Assembly: GCF_009759685.1 (NCBI RefSeq)
Contig: NZ_CP046654.1
Span: forward strand, 2,480,001 to 2,544,000
From: Acinetobacter baumannii
Lineage (GTDB): Bacteria; Pseudomonadota; Gammaproteobacteria; Pseudomonadales; Moraxellaceae
Length of the DNA: 64,000 nucleotides
Direction of reading: 5' to 3'
Shown: positions 17,256 to 26,134 of the stretch, piece by piece
How positions within the stretch are numbered: position 1 is the stretch's first letter
Layout: each line of letters starts with the position of its first letter
Translations under genes and position numbers: made by a program
Notes under the pieces: model-generated
The model's input: the letters and a program-made list of their open reading frames with translations, nothing else
Told to the model about the DNA's origin: nothing
Databases searched by the model: none

Positions 17256-17657
17256 TTAAGGATGGTTTTGTAGTTCTTTTAAAATGCCGCATTCATCTAC
17301 TGTACGGTCGGTAGAGCAGTGTTGTTTTAAATCGATTAGGGTTTCTTTTAAAAGCAACAGTCGCTCAATCTTTTCCGATACTTCTATCAAGTATTTATTC
17401 ACCAAATTATCAACTTCCGTACAAGCCCGTTTCGGCTGAGCTTTCATTTCTTTTAGCGTTTTAATATCACTGAGAGAAATATCTAATTCACGGCAATGTT
17501 TAATAAATAATAGGTCTGCGAGTGTTTGATCTGTGTAAACACGATAATTATTTTCTGAGCGCTGAATGCGGTCCAGCACACCTACTTTTTCGTAATAACG
17601 AATAGTATCGATCGGGACATCCGCTTTTTTTGATAATTGACCAATAGAAAGACTCAT
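17256..17657 (-). CDS. MerR-family Cd/Pb/Zn-responsive regulator, CadR/PbrR type (chromosomal copy)
   Basis: This 133-residue protein has a winged-helix DNA-binding domain (IGQLSKKADVPIDTIRYYEKVGVL), a dimer helix and metal-site cysteines in RACTEVD, QHCSTDRTVDECG, the pattern of CadR/PbrR regulators. It should twist the divergent promoter into an active form when cadmium, lead or zinc binds. It faces a small cation transporter gene across a MerR-type operator. A second, transposon-borne copy of the same pair occurs near 60 kb. Confidence 0.85.
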   Translation of the reverse strand: MSLSIGQLSKKADVPIDTIRYYEKVGVLDRIQRSENNYRVYTDQTLADLLFIKHCRELDISLSDIKTLKEMKAQPKRACTEVDNLVNKYLIEVSEKIERLLLLKETLIDLKQHCSTDRTVDECGILKELQNHP

Positions 17658-17662
17658 AAGAC

Positions 17663-17693
17663 TTGACTCTGGAGCTACTCAAGGGTTTTTAAT
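17663..17693 (+). promoter_or_regulatory. MerR-type promoter/operator of the chromosomal cation transporter
   Basis: A TTGACT -35 and a TTTAAT -10 are separated by 19 bases, the long spacer that defines MerR-activated promoters. Within it is a dyad with half sites ACTCTGGAG and CTCAAGGGT, close to known CadR operators. Confidence 0.75.
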
Positions 17694-17722
17694 CACTATA
17701 AAAGAGTTTTTGAGGAAATAAA

Positions 17723-18364
17723 ATGGCTGGATGTGGATGTGCTTCAACCTGCTCTCCTACAAAGAAAGCAAGCCCGCGCTTTAGAAAAGCGTTATGGATT
17801 GCTCTTGTAATTAATGCACTCATGTTTGTCGTTGAGATAGTCGGCGGTTATAAAGCCCAATCTGTTTCATTATGGGCAGATGCATTAGATTTTGCCGGAG
17901 ATGCTGCAAATTATGCTCTGTCTTTAGTCGTGCTTTCGATGAGCCTTTACTGGCGTGCAACCGCAGCACTTGTTAAGGGTATAACGATGGCCGCTTTTGG
18001 GTTCTTCGTTATTGCAAAAGTCGTTTGGTCATTTTTTCATGGCGTTTCACCTGAACCGATGGTCATGGGGGCAATTGGGGTAATCGCTTTAATTGCTAAC
18101 GTTTCTGTTGCTTTAATGCTTTATGCATTCCGCGATGGTGATGCCAATATGCGCTCTGTCTGGTTGTGTAGTCGAAATGACTCTATCGCTAACATTGCTG
18201 TTGTTTTGGCAGCTGTAGGCGTGTTTGGAACAGGCACTATATTTCCGGATTTATTCGTAGCCTTTGTTATTGCATATTTAGGTGTATCTTCGGGTTATGC
18301 TGTGATTAAGCAATCATTACAAGAAAGAAAACAATCAAAGTTAATGTTGGGTTCAGAAGCTTAA
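17723..18364 (+). CDS. CDF-type cation transporter (cadmium/zinc efflux)
   Basis: This 213-residue membrane protein has six hydrophobic segments and the cation-diffusion motif WADALDFAGDAANY, with a second acidic site in SRNDSIANIAVV. The N-terminus is Cys-rich (MAGCGCASTCSP), probably a metal-binding tail. It is shorter than full CDF exporters because the cytoplasmic C-terminal domain is missing, as in other CadR-linked transporters. The divergent regulator and the operator imply induction by cadmium, lead or zinc. Confidence 0.8.
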   Translation: MAGCGCASTCSPTKKASPRFRKALWIALVINALMFVVEIVGGYKAQSVSLWADALDFAGDAANYALSLVVLSMSLYWRATAALVKGITMAAFGFFVIAKVVWSFFHGVSPEPMVMGAIGVIALIANVSVALMLYAFRDGDANMRSVWLCSRNDSIANIAVVLAAVGVFGTGTIFPDLFVAFVIAYLGVSSGYAVIKQSLQERKQSKLMLGSEA

Positions 18365-18376
18365 TTTTGATTGCAT

Positions 18377-18410
18377 AAAAAAGTACCATGCTTACATGGT
18401 ACTTTTTTTG
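18377..18410. terminator. Bidirectional terminator
   Basis: The stem AAAAAAGTACCATG / CATGGTACTTTTTT with loop CTTA sits between the convergent transporter and argO genes. Confidence 0.85.
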
Positions 18411-18422
18411 TTTTTGAATGCA

Positions 18423-19031
18423 TTAGATGAGAAGTGATATTGCGATACTCCACATAACGCAACCAATCATGAAATCTAAAATTTTCCAAGCTTTTGGATT
18501 GATAAATAATGGTTTTAGAAATCTTGCACCATAGCCTAGACTGAAAAAGAAGATCCAAGAGGCAAGAATGCTGCCTAAGGCAAAACTGATTTTATCTTCT
18601 AGCTGTGTCGCAACCGAACCAATCAGTACAATGGTATCTAAATAGACATGTGGATTCAGCCAAGTAAAGGCAAGACAGGTTATAAGTGCTTGAGTTAAAG
18701 TCTGCTTTTGGCTGCTATCAAGCTCCATGCCTTGGTTAGTTTTAAACGCGGCATAGAAGGCTTTTGCACCGTAGATGAATAAGAACGTTGCCCCTAAATA
18801 TTTAGCGACTGTGATTAAGATGGGTGATGCTGTCATAATTTCGGCAAAACCTAATACACCACAGGCGATTAAAATCGAATCGGACAGGGCACAAATTAAG
18901 CATAGCCAAAATACATATTGCTGTTTAAGCCCTTGCTTTAGAACAAAAGCGTTTTGGGCACCAATTGCTACAATTAGGCCGCTACCAATACCTAAACCTT
19001 TAAAAAACACACTCAGAGAAAGCATAACCAT
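18423..19031 (-). CDS. argO: LysE/ArgO-type basic amino acid exporter
   Basis: This 202-residue inner-membrane protein has five or six hydrophobic segments and the LysE-family GLIVAIGAQNAFVLKQGL motif near the start and FTWLNPHVYLDTIVLIG mid-chain. It exports arginine or lysine. The divergent gene is an ArgP-like LysR activator, the usual partner. Two start codons lie two codons apart (19031 and 19025); neither has a clear ribosome site. Confidence 0.85.
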   Translation of the reverse strand: MVMLSLSVFFKGLGIGSGLIVAIGAQNAFVLKQGLKQQYVFWLCLICALSDSILIACGVLGFAEIMTASPILITVAKYLGATFLFIYGAKAFYAAFKTNQGMELDSSQKQTLTQALITCLAFTWLNPHVYLDTIVLIGSVATQLEDKISFALGSILASWIFFFSLGYGARFLKPLFINPKAWKILDFMIGCVMWSIAISLLI

Positions 19032-19132
19032 TAAGCAGAAACAAATCAGATGGGGGAATTATCTGACTTTTTATTGAGAAATAAGTAAAATTAAGAATAT
19101 TTAGGTTTGGCTAAAAATAATTTAGGTTTTGT

Positions 19133-20023
19133 ATGTTAGATAGTAAGCAATGTGAAGCTTTTCTGGCGGTTGCAGAAGTCGGGAGTTTTGATGCGGCAGG
19201 AGAGCACTTATGTATAACTCCCTCTGCTGTATCACTACGTGTACAAGCACTAGAAAAATATTTAGGGCAGATTTTAATTATACGGGGCCGCCCTTGTGTA
19301 CTCACACAAGCAGGGCAAACCTTGCTCCAGCATTTACGTCATACAAGGTTAATGGAGCAAAATCTTTTACAAGGTTTAATGGGTAAATCTTCTGAATCGG
19401 AATTTTATAAAATTGCTTTAGCTTCAAATGCAGACTCATTAGCAACTTGGCTTTTACCCACTATTCAGCAAACATTGTTTAAAGAAAAAATAGTGTTAGA
19501 GCTAAAAATTGATGATCAATCACACACGCATACTTTGCTAGAAACGGGGCAGGTCAATGCATGTATTACAGCAGAAGAGCAGGTGATGGCGGGTTGCTTA
19601 GCTCAGCCTCTTGGTAAAATGCGCTATAAAATGCTGGCATCGGCCGAGTTTGTAAATCGGTGGTTTAGTGGTGGAATTAACCGAGAAGTTTTAAGAAAAA
19701 CACCGGCGGTTATTTTTAACCATAAAGATTTAATGCATTCAGAGGTTTTATTAAAAGGATACGGTTTACCAATGCAGAGTTATCCTTATAGTTTTATTCC
19801 GGCAACAGATGCTTTTGTTAAAGCAATTCAACTAGGTTTGGGCTATGGTATGGTGCCCGAGCTTCAGGTTCAACCATTACTCGAAAATGGAACACTTATT
19901 GATATTATGCCTGAGGCTCAACTTGATGTTCCTTTATATTGGCATCACTGGAAAAGACAGTCGAAACAACTTGATGTACTGACTGAGACCATTGTTGAAT
20001 CAGCAAAACAGATATTGAGATAA
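19133..20023 (+). CDS. argP: LysR-family regulator ArgP
   Basis: This 296-residue protein has an N-terminal winged helix (LDSKQCEAFLAVAEVGSFDAAGEHLCITPSAVSLRVQALEKYLG) and a periplasmic-binding-like effector domain, and it matches ArgP/IciA in length. ArgP senses lysine and arginine and turns on argO. The 100-base gap to argO should hold the shared operator; I could not define it by eye. Confidence 0.85.
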   Translation: MLDSKQCEAFLAVAEVGSFDAAGEHLCITPSAVSLRVQALEKYLGQILIIRGRPCVLTQAGQTLLQHLRHTRLMEQNLLQGLMGKSSESEFYKIALASNADSLATWLLPTIQQTLFKEKIVLELKIDDQSHTHTLLETGQVNACITAEEQVMAGCLAQPLGKMRYKMLASAEFVNRWFSGGINREVLRKTPAVIFNHKDLMHSEVLLKGYGLPMQSYPYSFIPATDAFVKAIQLGLGYGMVPELQVQPLLENGTLIDIMPEAQLDVPLYWHHWKRQSKQLDVLTETIVESAKQILR

Positions 20024-20025
20024 TT

Positions 20026-20412
20026 TTAGATCTTAGTTTTTAAATGACGATTTGAAATGTGTTGAATATAAAACTCTATATCTTGTGTTGAGTAACCTAA
20101 AAGTTGTCCGATTCTACGGTCAAGCTCTAAGCGATCTTCGAGCTGAGTCTCCTTTAGTGATTTTTCAATACATAACATGAGTTCATTCAAATCTGCCAAA
20201 GACGCATCTTTATAGATCAACATAATTGAAAAGGGGAGAGACAGAGAAGTTTCAATGTCTTTACTGAGCATAGATAAAGATCCTTGCTCAAGATGTTTTA
20301 TAAATTCAATAGGTAATAACTCATAAAAATAAGCGATAGGTTTTTTGCCTGAGAGTAATAATTCTAGTTCTTGTCCTTCATGCGGGCCAAGTTTTCCAAG
20401 TGATTCAGTCAT
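20026..20412 (-). CDS. Conserved hypothetical protein
   Basis: This 128-residue soluble protein has no motif that I recognise. It seems mostly alpha-helical, with a predicted helix-rich second half (LNELMLCIEKSLKETQLEDRLELDRRIGQLLGYS). No signal peptide or membrane segment is visible. It ends two bases from the end of the convergent argP gene and starts 95 bases before the rsmI stop. Codon use looks native, so this is probably a real Acinetobacter gene of unknown role. Confidence 0.6.
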   Translation of the reverse strand: MTESLGKLGPHEGQELELLLSGKKPIAYFYELLPIEFIKHLEQGSLSMLSKDIETSLSLPFSIMLIYKDASLADLNELMLCIEKSLKETQLEDRLELDRRIGQLLGYSTQDIEFYIQHISNRHLKTKI

Positions 20413-20463
20413 ATCAATACTCTTATTTTTTTATCTTTAATATTGTTATGCAAAATTTATGCG

Positions 20464-20493
20464 CGGTGATGACATAGGCGTTGGTCATCACCG
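20464..20493. terminator. Perfect stem-loop after rsmI
   Basis: The inverted repeat CGGTGATGAC / GTCATCACCG has a ten-base loop, 14 bases after the rsmI stop on the minus strand. The T tract is weak, so termination may be only partial or Rho-assisted. Confidence 0.45.
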
Positions 20494-20506
20494 TTTAGTT
20501 AATAAA

Positions 20507-21343
20507 TTAAGATTGTGTTAACTCAAGCGCACGTTGATAAGCGACTTTTTTCTTAATACCCATTAAATCAGCAGCCAGTTGAGATGCTGCTTTAACTGAT
20601 AAATCTTGAAGTAAGCGCTTTAAAAGCTCATCTAGTTTTTCTTGTTCCAGATCGGTTTTTTCTGGTGCACCGCCAACTACAAGAACAATTTCACCTTTTT
20701 CTTGGTTATGGTCATTTTCAATAAAACTAACCAAATCTTTTAAGGTCATTTTTTTGATCGTTTCAAATGTTTTGGTAATTTCACGCGCGAAACCTACAGG
20801 GCGGTTTTCACCAAATACTTCAGCCATATTTTTTACGCATTCTAAAATACGATGTGGCGCTTCATAGAAAATTAAGGTTTGAGTTTCATTTTTAAGTTTT
20901 TCGAGTTGCGTAATACGTTGAGAAGCCTTTGATGGTAAAAAGCCTTCAAAACTAAAACGGTCACTTGGTAGGCCCACAGCACTTAACGCCGCAATTGCAG
21001 CACATGCACCCGGTACAGGTACAACCCTAATACCATTTTCTTGAGCAGCTCGAACCAGTTTGAAACCGGGGTCGCTAATAAGTGGTGTACCTGCATCACT
21101 AATCAAAGCAATATTTTCACCAGCGAGTAACTTTTGAACTAACTGCTCAATTTTGTTGCTTTCATTATGGTCGTGGCATGCGGTAAGTGGGGTAGATATA
21201 TTATAGTGTTTGAATAATTGAGCTGATTGGCGTGTATCTTCGGCAGCAACAACAGAAACTGATTTTAAGATATCAATTGCACGGAAAGTCATATCATCTA
21301 AGTGCCCGATTGGGGTGGCTACAACAAATAACTGAGCACTCAT
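20507..21343 (-). CDS. rsmI: 16S rRNA 2'-O-ribose C1402 methyltransferase
   Basis: This 278-residue class III SAM methyltransferase has the start VATPIGHLDDMTFRAIDIL, the AAEDTRQSAQLFKHY segment, GTPLISDPGFKLV and the VPVPGACAAIAALSAVGLPSDRF loop, the set of motifs of RsmI. It methylates the 2'-OH of C1402 in the ribosomal P site. It is divergent from yraN, an arrangement found in many gammaproteobacteria. A GGAGTAAAAACCAA ribosome site precedes the start. Confidence 0.95.
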   Translation of the reverse strand: MSAQLFVVATPIGHLDDMTFRAIDILKSVSVVAAEDTRQSAQLFKHYNISTPLTACHDHNESNKIEQLVQKLLAGENIALISDAGTPLISDPGFKLVRAAQENGIRVVPVPGACAAIAALSAVGLPSDRFSFEGFLPSKASQRITQLEKLKNETQTLIFYEAPHRILECVKNMAEVFGENRPVGFAREITKTFETIKKMTLKDLVSFIENDHNQEKGEIVLVVGGAPEKTDLEQEKLDELLKRLLQDLSVKAASQLAADLMGIKKKVAYQRALELTQS

Positions 21344-21536
21344 TTGGTTTTTACTCCGTACAGATAAACAATTTTAATGGGTTAGTGTACCCGAAATTAT
21401 GTTTTTGGCGTGAACAATGTCAGTAGGCTTTTTATTTTTCGAAACATCTGCTTTTGATTTGTTCAATTCAAAAATAAAAAGGCATAGAACCGGCATTAAC
21501 AGTATTTACATTTTTAATTGGGGAAACAAAAAAATT

Positions 21537-21938
21537 ATGTTAGTTGCACAGCAGTTGGGCCAATGGGCGGAACAAACAGCACTAAAACTTTTAAAAGAAC
21601 AAAATTATGAATGGGTCGCCAGTAATTATCATTCACGCCGTGGAGAGGTCGATCTGATTGTAAAACGCGGTAACGAATTGATTTTTGTTGAGGTAAAAGC
21701 GCGAGGGCAGGGAAATTATGGTCAAGCTTGTGAAATGGTGACCTTGAGTAAACAGAAAAAAATAATTAAGACGGCGATGAGGTTTTTACAGCGCTACCCA
21801 TCTTATCAGGATTTTTATTGTCGTTTTGATGTGATTTGTTTTGATTTTCCACAGAAAATTGCAAAAACAGTACAGCAAGACTTTTCGAAATTCCATTATG
21901 ATCTGCAATGGATCGAAAATGCATTTACTTTGGATTAA
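21537..21938 (+). CDS. yraN: YraN / UPF0102 family endonuclease-like protein
   Basis: This 133-residue protein has the Holliday-junction-resolvase-like fold signature [46 protein letters not shown], in which Glu, Asp and Glu-x-Lys form a nuclease-type site. The actual role in cells is unknown. The frame stays open far upstream, but ATG 21537 gives the family length and follows TTGGGGAAAC. Confidence 0.88.
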
Positions 21939-22018
21939 GAGTTCATTACTCTTTTGAGCAAATTAAAGACCGATGTTTTATGATCAAGCCAAGAAGAGAT
22001 TGATAGGAGTCTGGTGGA

Positions 22019-22726
22019 GTGTTGAAACGTATTGCTGTAACAGCGCTTTGTGTCGCAAGTTTGTCAGGTTGCGCAAGTTTTATTTCTGGTGGAACAGGTA
22101 CAGCTCCAGTTGGAACAGATAGTGGTGTACGTAGCTTAGGCCAAGTATTTATTGATTCTTCAATTAAGCGTACAGCGAATATTAACCTCTATAAGCTTGA
22201 TCAGCGTTTTAAACAATCTCGTATTAACATCGAAAGCTTCCATAGCACAGTATTGTTAACTGGACAGGTGCCAGACCCATACTTAAAACAGTTGGCAGAA
22301 GACAACGTTAAAGCCATGAGTGATGTGAAAGCTGTACATAACTACATTACCGTGGGTAACAAAGTAAGCTATAACACGATCATGCAAGATGCTGGGGTAA
22401 CCGCAAATACACGTGCTTTATTAATGAAAGCGCCAGTAGTATCGGACAGTAAAGTACTGGTCCATACCGAAGATGGTGTTTTATATGTGATGGGCCGTTT
22501 AAACACAGCTGAAATTAATGATTTAAACAATGTGCTTCAAAATGTCGGTAACGTGACTAAGATTGTAACGCTCATTGATAATATTGATTTAGCGCCTGCT
22601 CCGGCAGCGAGTACTGCCAGCGCAACAACTACACCAGTAATTAATAACGTTCTTGCTCAACCAACAGTTCAAACTCCTGTTGCAATTGATCCGGACCAAA
22701 CAGATCCAGCATCTTCTGCACAATAA
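22019..22726 (+). CDS. dolP: Outer-membrane BON-domain lipoprotein DolP (YraP)
   Basis: This 235-residue lipoprotein has lipobox LSGC and two BON domains (about 40-110 and 115-190), including INIESFHSTVLLTGQVPDP and VLVHTEDGVLYVMGRL. DolP binds anionic phospholipids at the division site and supports outer-membrane integrity. A low-complexity Ala/Thr/Pro tail of about 45 residues follows the second domain. The start is GTG 22019 (or TTG one codon later) after AGGAG. It follows yraN as in E. coli. Confidence 0.88.
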   Translation: MLKRIAVTALCVASLSGCASFISGGTGTAPVGTDSGVRSLGQVFIDSSIKRTANINLYKLDQRFKQSRINIESFHSTVLLTGQVPDPYLKQLAEDNVKAMSDVKAVHNYITVGNKVSYNTIMQDAGVTANTRALLMKAPVVSDSKVLVHTEDGVLYVMGRLNTAEINDLNNVLQNVGNVTKIVTLIDNIDLAPAPAASTASATTTPVINNVLAQPTVQTPVAIDPDQTDPASSAQ

Positions 22727-22729
22727 AAT

Positions 22730-23593
22730 ATGAACCTGATTGAACAATTACAAAGCAAAATTGAGCAGGCGAGAACTCTTTATAAAGAGTTCCGTCTGTA
22801 TGATTTGGGGAGCTTTGCTTTAAACCGTTTTACACCAAAAGATGGTTTTGAGCAGGTTTTAAATGTGCGTTATGGCTTAAAGCCTCGCCATCGTCTAGAT
22901 ATTTATCGTTCTACTAAGCGCTTAGCTCATCGACCACTCATTGTTTTTGTACATGGTGGTGCTTGGCAACATGGTAATAAACGAGACTATTTATTTATAG
23001 GTGAAGCGTTTACGAAAGAAGGTTATGACGTTGCTGTCATTAACTATCAGCTCGCACCGAAGAATATTTTTCCAAGTTATGTAGATGACTTAACGCAAGC
23101 GTTAAACTATTTACACCAGAACCAAGAAAAACTGGAAATCTCGACAGAGAATATTGTGCTTATGGGGCATTCGGCAGGTGCATTTAATGTGATGTCTGCT
23201 GTTTATCACCCAAAACCAAATACAATTCAGTGTTTAGGTAATATTAAAGCAATTTTTGGTTTGGCAGGTCCTTATCATTTTGATTATAAAGGTGATCCGC
23301 TTGCCGAAGATGCTTTTGATCAAAGCATTTCTTATAAAGAAGTGATGCCATATTATTTTGTAAATCAAAATCATATTAAGCATTATCTGCTCATGGCTGA
23401 AAATGATCAGCTTGTAAAAAAAGAAAATACCTTTGATCTTGATCAGGCACTTAGACAAAGCGGAAATCACAGTCATATCGCTGTGATCCCTAAAACAGGT
23501 CATATTACAATTTTGGCTAGTTTATCGAGTTTTGTAAGTCATTACTTCCGAACTAAACGGACCATTTTGCACTTTCTGGATGAAGTATTCTAA
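22730..23593 (+). CDS. Alpha/beta hydrolase, carboxylesterase type
   Basis: This 287-residue esterase has the oxyanion motif VFVHGGAWQHGNK, the nucleophile elbow GHSAGAF, the acid in LMAENDQLV and the final histidine in PKTGHITILAS, so the catalytic set looks intact. It belongs to the HSL/BD-FAE-like esterase group. No signal peptide is seen. It starts three bases after dolP, so it is probably in the same operon. The natural substrate is unknown. Confidence 0.8.
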   Translation: MNLIEQLQSKIEQARTLYKEFRLYDLGSFALNRFTPKDGFEQVLNVRYGLKPRHRLDIYRSTKRLAHRPLIVFVHGGAWQHGNKRDYLFIGEAFTKEGYDVAVINYQLAPKNIFPSYVDDLTQALNYLHQNQEKLEISTENIVLMGHSAGAFNVMSAVYHPKPNTIQCLGNIKAIFGLAGPYHFDYKGDPLAEDAFDQSISYKEVMPYYFVNQNHIKHYLLMAENDQLVKKENTFDLDQALRQSGNHSHIAVIPKTGHITILASLSSFVSHYFRTKRTILHFLDEVF

Positions 23594-23609
23594 AACATCT
23601 GTTTGAGAG

Positions 23610-23638
23610 CGCAGATTACTTCGCTTGAGTAATCTGCG
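23610..23638. terminator. Perfect stem-loop overlapping the nudC 3' end
   Basis: CGCAGATTACT pairs perfectly with AGTAATCTGCG across a seven-base loop between two convergent genes. The last codons and stop of nudC (from 23616) lie inside it. No strong T tract follows. Confidence 0.45.
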
Positions 23639-24359
23639 TAATCATTGCATGTGCAATACTGCCTTTAAATGGAATTTCAGGTAACTGATCAAATTTAAAG
23701 AATTGTGCATCGGCAATTTCATCTTCTTGCAAAGAAATTTCACCTGACTCATATTCAGCTCTAAATGCAATCATGAGATTGCTTGGAAAAGGCCAAGGTT
23801 GGCTTGACATATATTGGATATTTTTGAGTTTAAGCCCCACTTCTTCTAAAGCTTCGCGCTGAACAGCTTCTTCAAGCGTTTCCCCAACTTCTACAAATCC
23901 TGCGATCAAGCCATACATATTGGTTTTATTGTGAATAGATTTCGCCAATAAAATTTCATCATCGCCTTTAGTAATGATGGTGATAATACATGGGTTTACA
24001 CGCGGATATTGGTGGTAGCGACAAGAAGGGCACACCATAGCATATTCTGTAGGGTGTACTTCGGTAGCATGCCCACAGTGGCTACAAAACTTGTGATTAC
24101 GTCGCCATTCGAGCAACTGTACAGCACGACTTGCCTGTAAAAATTGTTCTTTTGACCAGTTGGAAATAAGTTGACGAATTGGAACGAGTTGCAGGCCTTC
24201 CGGAATGGCTTCTTCACTCAACAGGTCACGTGCAATGACCTGTTCATCATGAGTGAAAAGCAGATCACTTGCTAACTTTTCGACTTTGGGTAATTGAAGG
24301 TTTTGGTCAACCAATAATTGTTGATGATGAAAAATATAAGCAAGTGATAACTCAGACAT
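23616..24359 (-). CDS. nudC: NAD+ diphosphatase / RNA NAD-cap decapping hydrolase NudC
   Basis: This 247-residue protein has a four-cysteine zinc ribbon (CSHCGH and CPSCRYHQYPR), then the Nudix box GFVEVGETLEEAVQREALEEVG and the NudC-specific SQPWPFPSNLM motif. It hydrolyses NAD(H) and removes NAD caps from RNA. It overlaps the end of the upstream fimL gene by eight bases, and the nudC-fimL pair is also found in Pseudomonas. Confidence 0.95.
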   Translation of the reverse strand: MSELSLAYIFHHQQLLVDQNLQLPKVEKLASDLLFTHDEQVIARDLLSEEAIPEGLQLVPIRQLISNWSKEQFLQASRAVQLLEWRRNHKFCSHCGHATEVHPTEYAMVCPSCRYHQYPRVNPCIITIITKGDDEILLAKSIHNKTNMYGLIAGFVEVGETLEEAVQREALEEVGLKLKNIQYMSSQPWPFPSNLMIAFRAEYESGEISLQEDEIADAQFFKFDQLPEIPFKGSIAHAMITQITQAK

Positions 24360-26001
24360 TAAGCTGCCTTTTTTGAAGTTGTTGACTACTTAGCAATGCT
24401 ACATCAAACATGGATTGTAGAACAGGCTGTTTATTTTTTAAATTGTCAACTAACATATCTAGCCCAGCTAAAACGTTAAAAATACAGTGAATCTGATCAT
24501 GATTGAAAGGCTGATTTTGATCGATTTGCTGTTGTACAAACTTGGCAGTTTCAAGTAAAGCATTTTGTTGAACTGTGCTTCCTAAAAATTCAGCCGCGCC
24601 AGCCAACTCTTTTAAAGAGCCTGCAATTGCTTCAATATTTTGAGTTTGATCGTTGGCATAGAGAGTCAAACTTTGGCATACAAAATCGATTAAATTTTTG
24701 GTCTCATTCAATAATGTCTGATGTGCTTCATCTAAACGATCTAGAGAGATATTGGTATTGTTCACACGAATTTGTAGACGGTTAGATGAATAATGGCGCA
24801 CCAAAATACCAATGGCATTCATGGCAGATAAAATGCTTTTCATCAACTGCTGAGCATAGTTTTCATTACTCAATATATTGATTTGGCTTAAACTGCTGGC
24901 TTGTTGAGAAAGCTCTGAAGCAGCCTCGTTTAAGTTGAGTAATTTAAAAGTATGAGCAAGCTGCATAAGATTGCTTTGTAGTTGATGAGCTTTTTCTGGT
25001 GACATGTTTTGGTAGTTATATTCAATATCATTACGAACTTTGTTCATTTCGCTTAAGATTAATTGACTTACTGTTTGCATGGTATCAAAGTCTGGACCAT
25101 ACAAATGTTGGCTCAGGGTTTTGAGTTGAGTGTCGGTGAGAAACTCATGACCAATGTTTAACTGACTACGGATTTGCTGCGCAAGTTGGTCTTCTTGTCC
25201 AATCACAATACTCAGGATATCTGCTAGAGCAGTTAAGTTTGCTTCAAAGCCTTCAGGTGAAGCTAAAAATAAACTTATGGCATTTTCAAGGTTAATGAAC
25301 ACACGTAGGCGAGCATCATTTAAAACAAGTTCATCAATATGACTAAAGGCAGAGTTTACCAATTGCCAGTATTGCTGGCTTGGTTGACCTTGAGCCATAC
25401 TCACTAAATAACCGCCAATCAGTTTAAATGCTTGAAAGTCTCGAGCATTTTCAGTTTTATTTAAAAATTGATGTAGTGATAATTTATAAAGCTGATGGAT
25501 AAACTGAGTTCTTTCATTAATAAGCACTTCGGGTAACGGTAACTCAAGTGAAGCTGTTGAAAGCTTTGATGCAATCTGTTTTCCAGAAGAGGTTAGTGGC
25601 TTATTTAAAGCTTTTTCTAAATTATTTAAGGTGTCTAAAAGAAACTGAGGTACTTCGACTTCACGTAAACAGATGAATTCAATATAACGTTTAACCATGG
25701 TTGTGCCTTCACTTAAAGCAACAACGTCATCGGTATTGATGTGCTCTGGATTCGCCATAATCTTTTGCATCAACTCGGTTGAATATTGAGTGATTTTTGC
25801 CAAATACGGAATATCAATGAGACGTAAGACTTGAGTACATTGTTTAAATTGTTCTAATGCATCATCAATACCAAAAGGGAGAGCCTGTTCTTCAATTAAG
25901 GTACTTACAGCGCCTTCCACCAGTTTTATTGAATTATCAATTTCATTTTTAATGATGAGTAACGCTGTTGGATCAAATTGAATCGAATTATGCTCAGACA
26001 T
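24352..26001 (-). CDS. fimL: FimL-like scaffold protein (ChpA N-terminal homologue)
   Basis: This 549-residue cytoplasmic helical protein repeats histidine-phosphotransfer-like bundles (EQFKQCTQVLRLIDIPYLAKITQYSTELMQ and similar) like the N-terminus of the twitching-motility kinase ChpA, but without kinase domains. FimL of Pseudomonas has this design and nearly the same length, and there it lies beside nudC, close to the rnhA, dnaQ and mltD genes that also occur here. FimL links the Chp system and the FimV hub to adenylate cyclase and type IV pili. The name rests on architecture and gene order. Confidence 0.72.
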   Translation of the reverse strand: MSEHNSIQFDPTALLIIKNEIDNSIKLVEGAVSTLIEEQALPFGIDDALEQFKQCTQVLRLIDIPYLAKITQYSTELMQKIMANPEHINTDDVVALSEGTTMVKRYIEFICLREVEVPQFLLDTLNNLEKALNKPLTSSGKQIASKLSTASLELPLPEVLINERTQFIHQLYKLSLHQFLNKTENARDFQAFKLIGGYLVSMAQGQPSQQYWQLVNSAFSHIDELVLNDARLRVFINLENAISLFLASPEGFEANLTALADILSIVIGQEDQLAQQIRSQLNIGHEFLTDTQLKTLSQHLYGPDFDTMQTVSQLILSEMNKVRNDIEYNYQNMSPEKAHQLQSNLMQLAHTFKLLNLNEAASELSQQASSLSQINILSNENYAQQLMKSILSAMNAIGILVRHYSSNRLQIRVNNTNISLDRLDEAHQTLLNETKNLIDFVCQSLTLYANDQTQNIEAIAGSLKELAGAAEFLGSTVQQNALLETAKFVQQQIDQNQPFNHDQIHCIFNVLAGLDMLVDNLKNKQPVLQSMFDVALLSSQQLQKRQLNV

Positions 26002-26134
26002 AAAAAATTCCCCTTTGCAAAAAAATCAATTGTTATATTCGTCATGGCTCAATAGTTTGAGCTAAAAATCTATACGACTAATATAACTTAACTTGCAAAA
26101 GGGGAAACTAAAAAAACATTAGAGAATCAAAAAT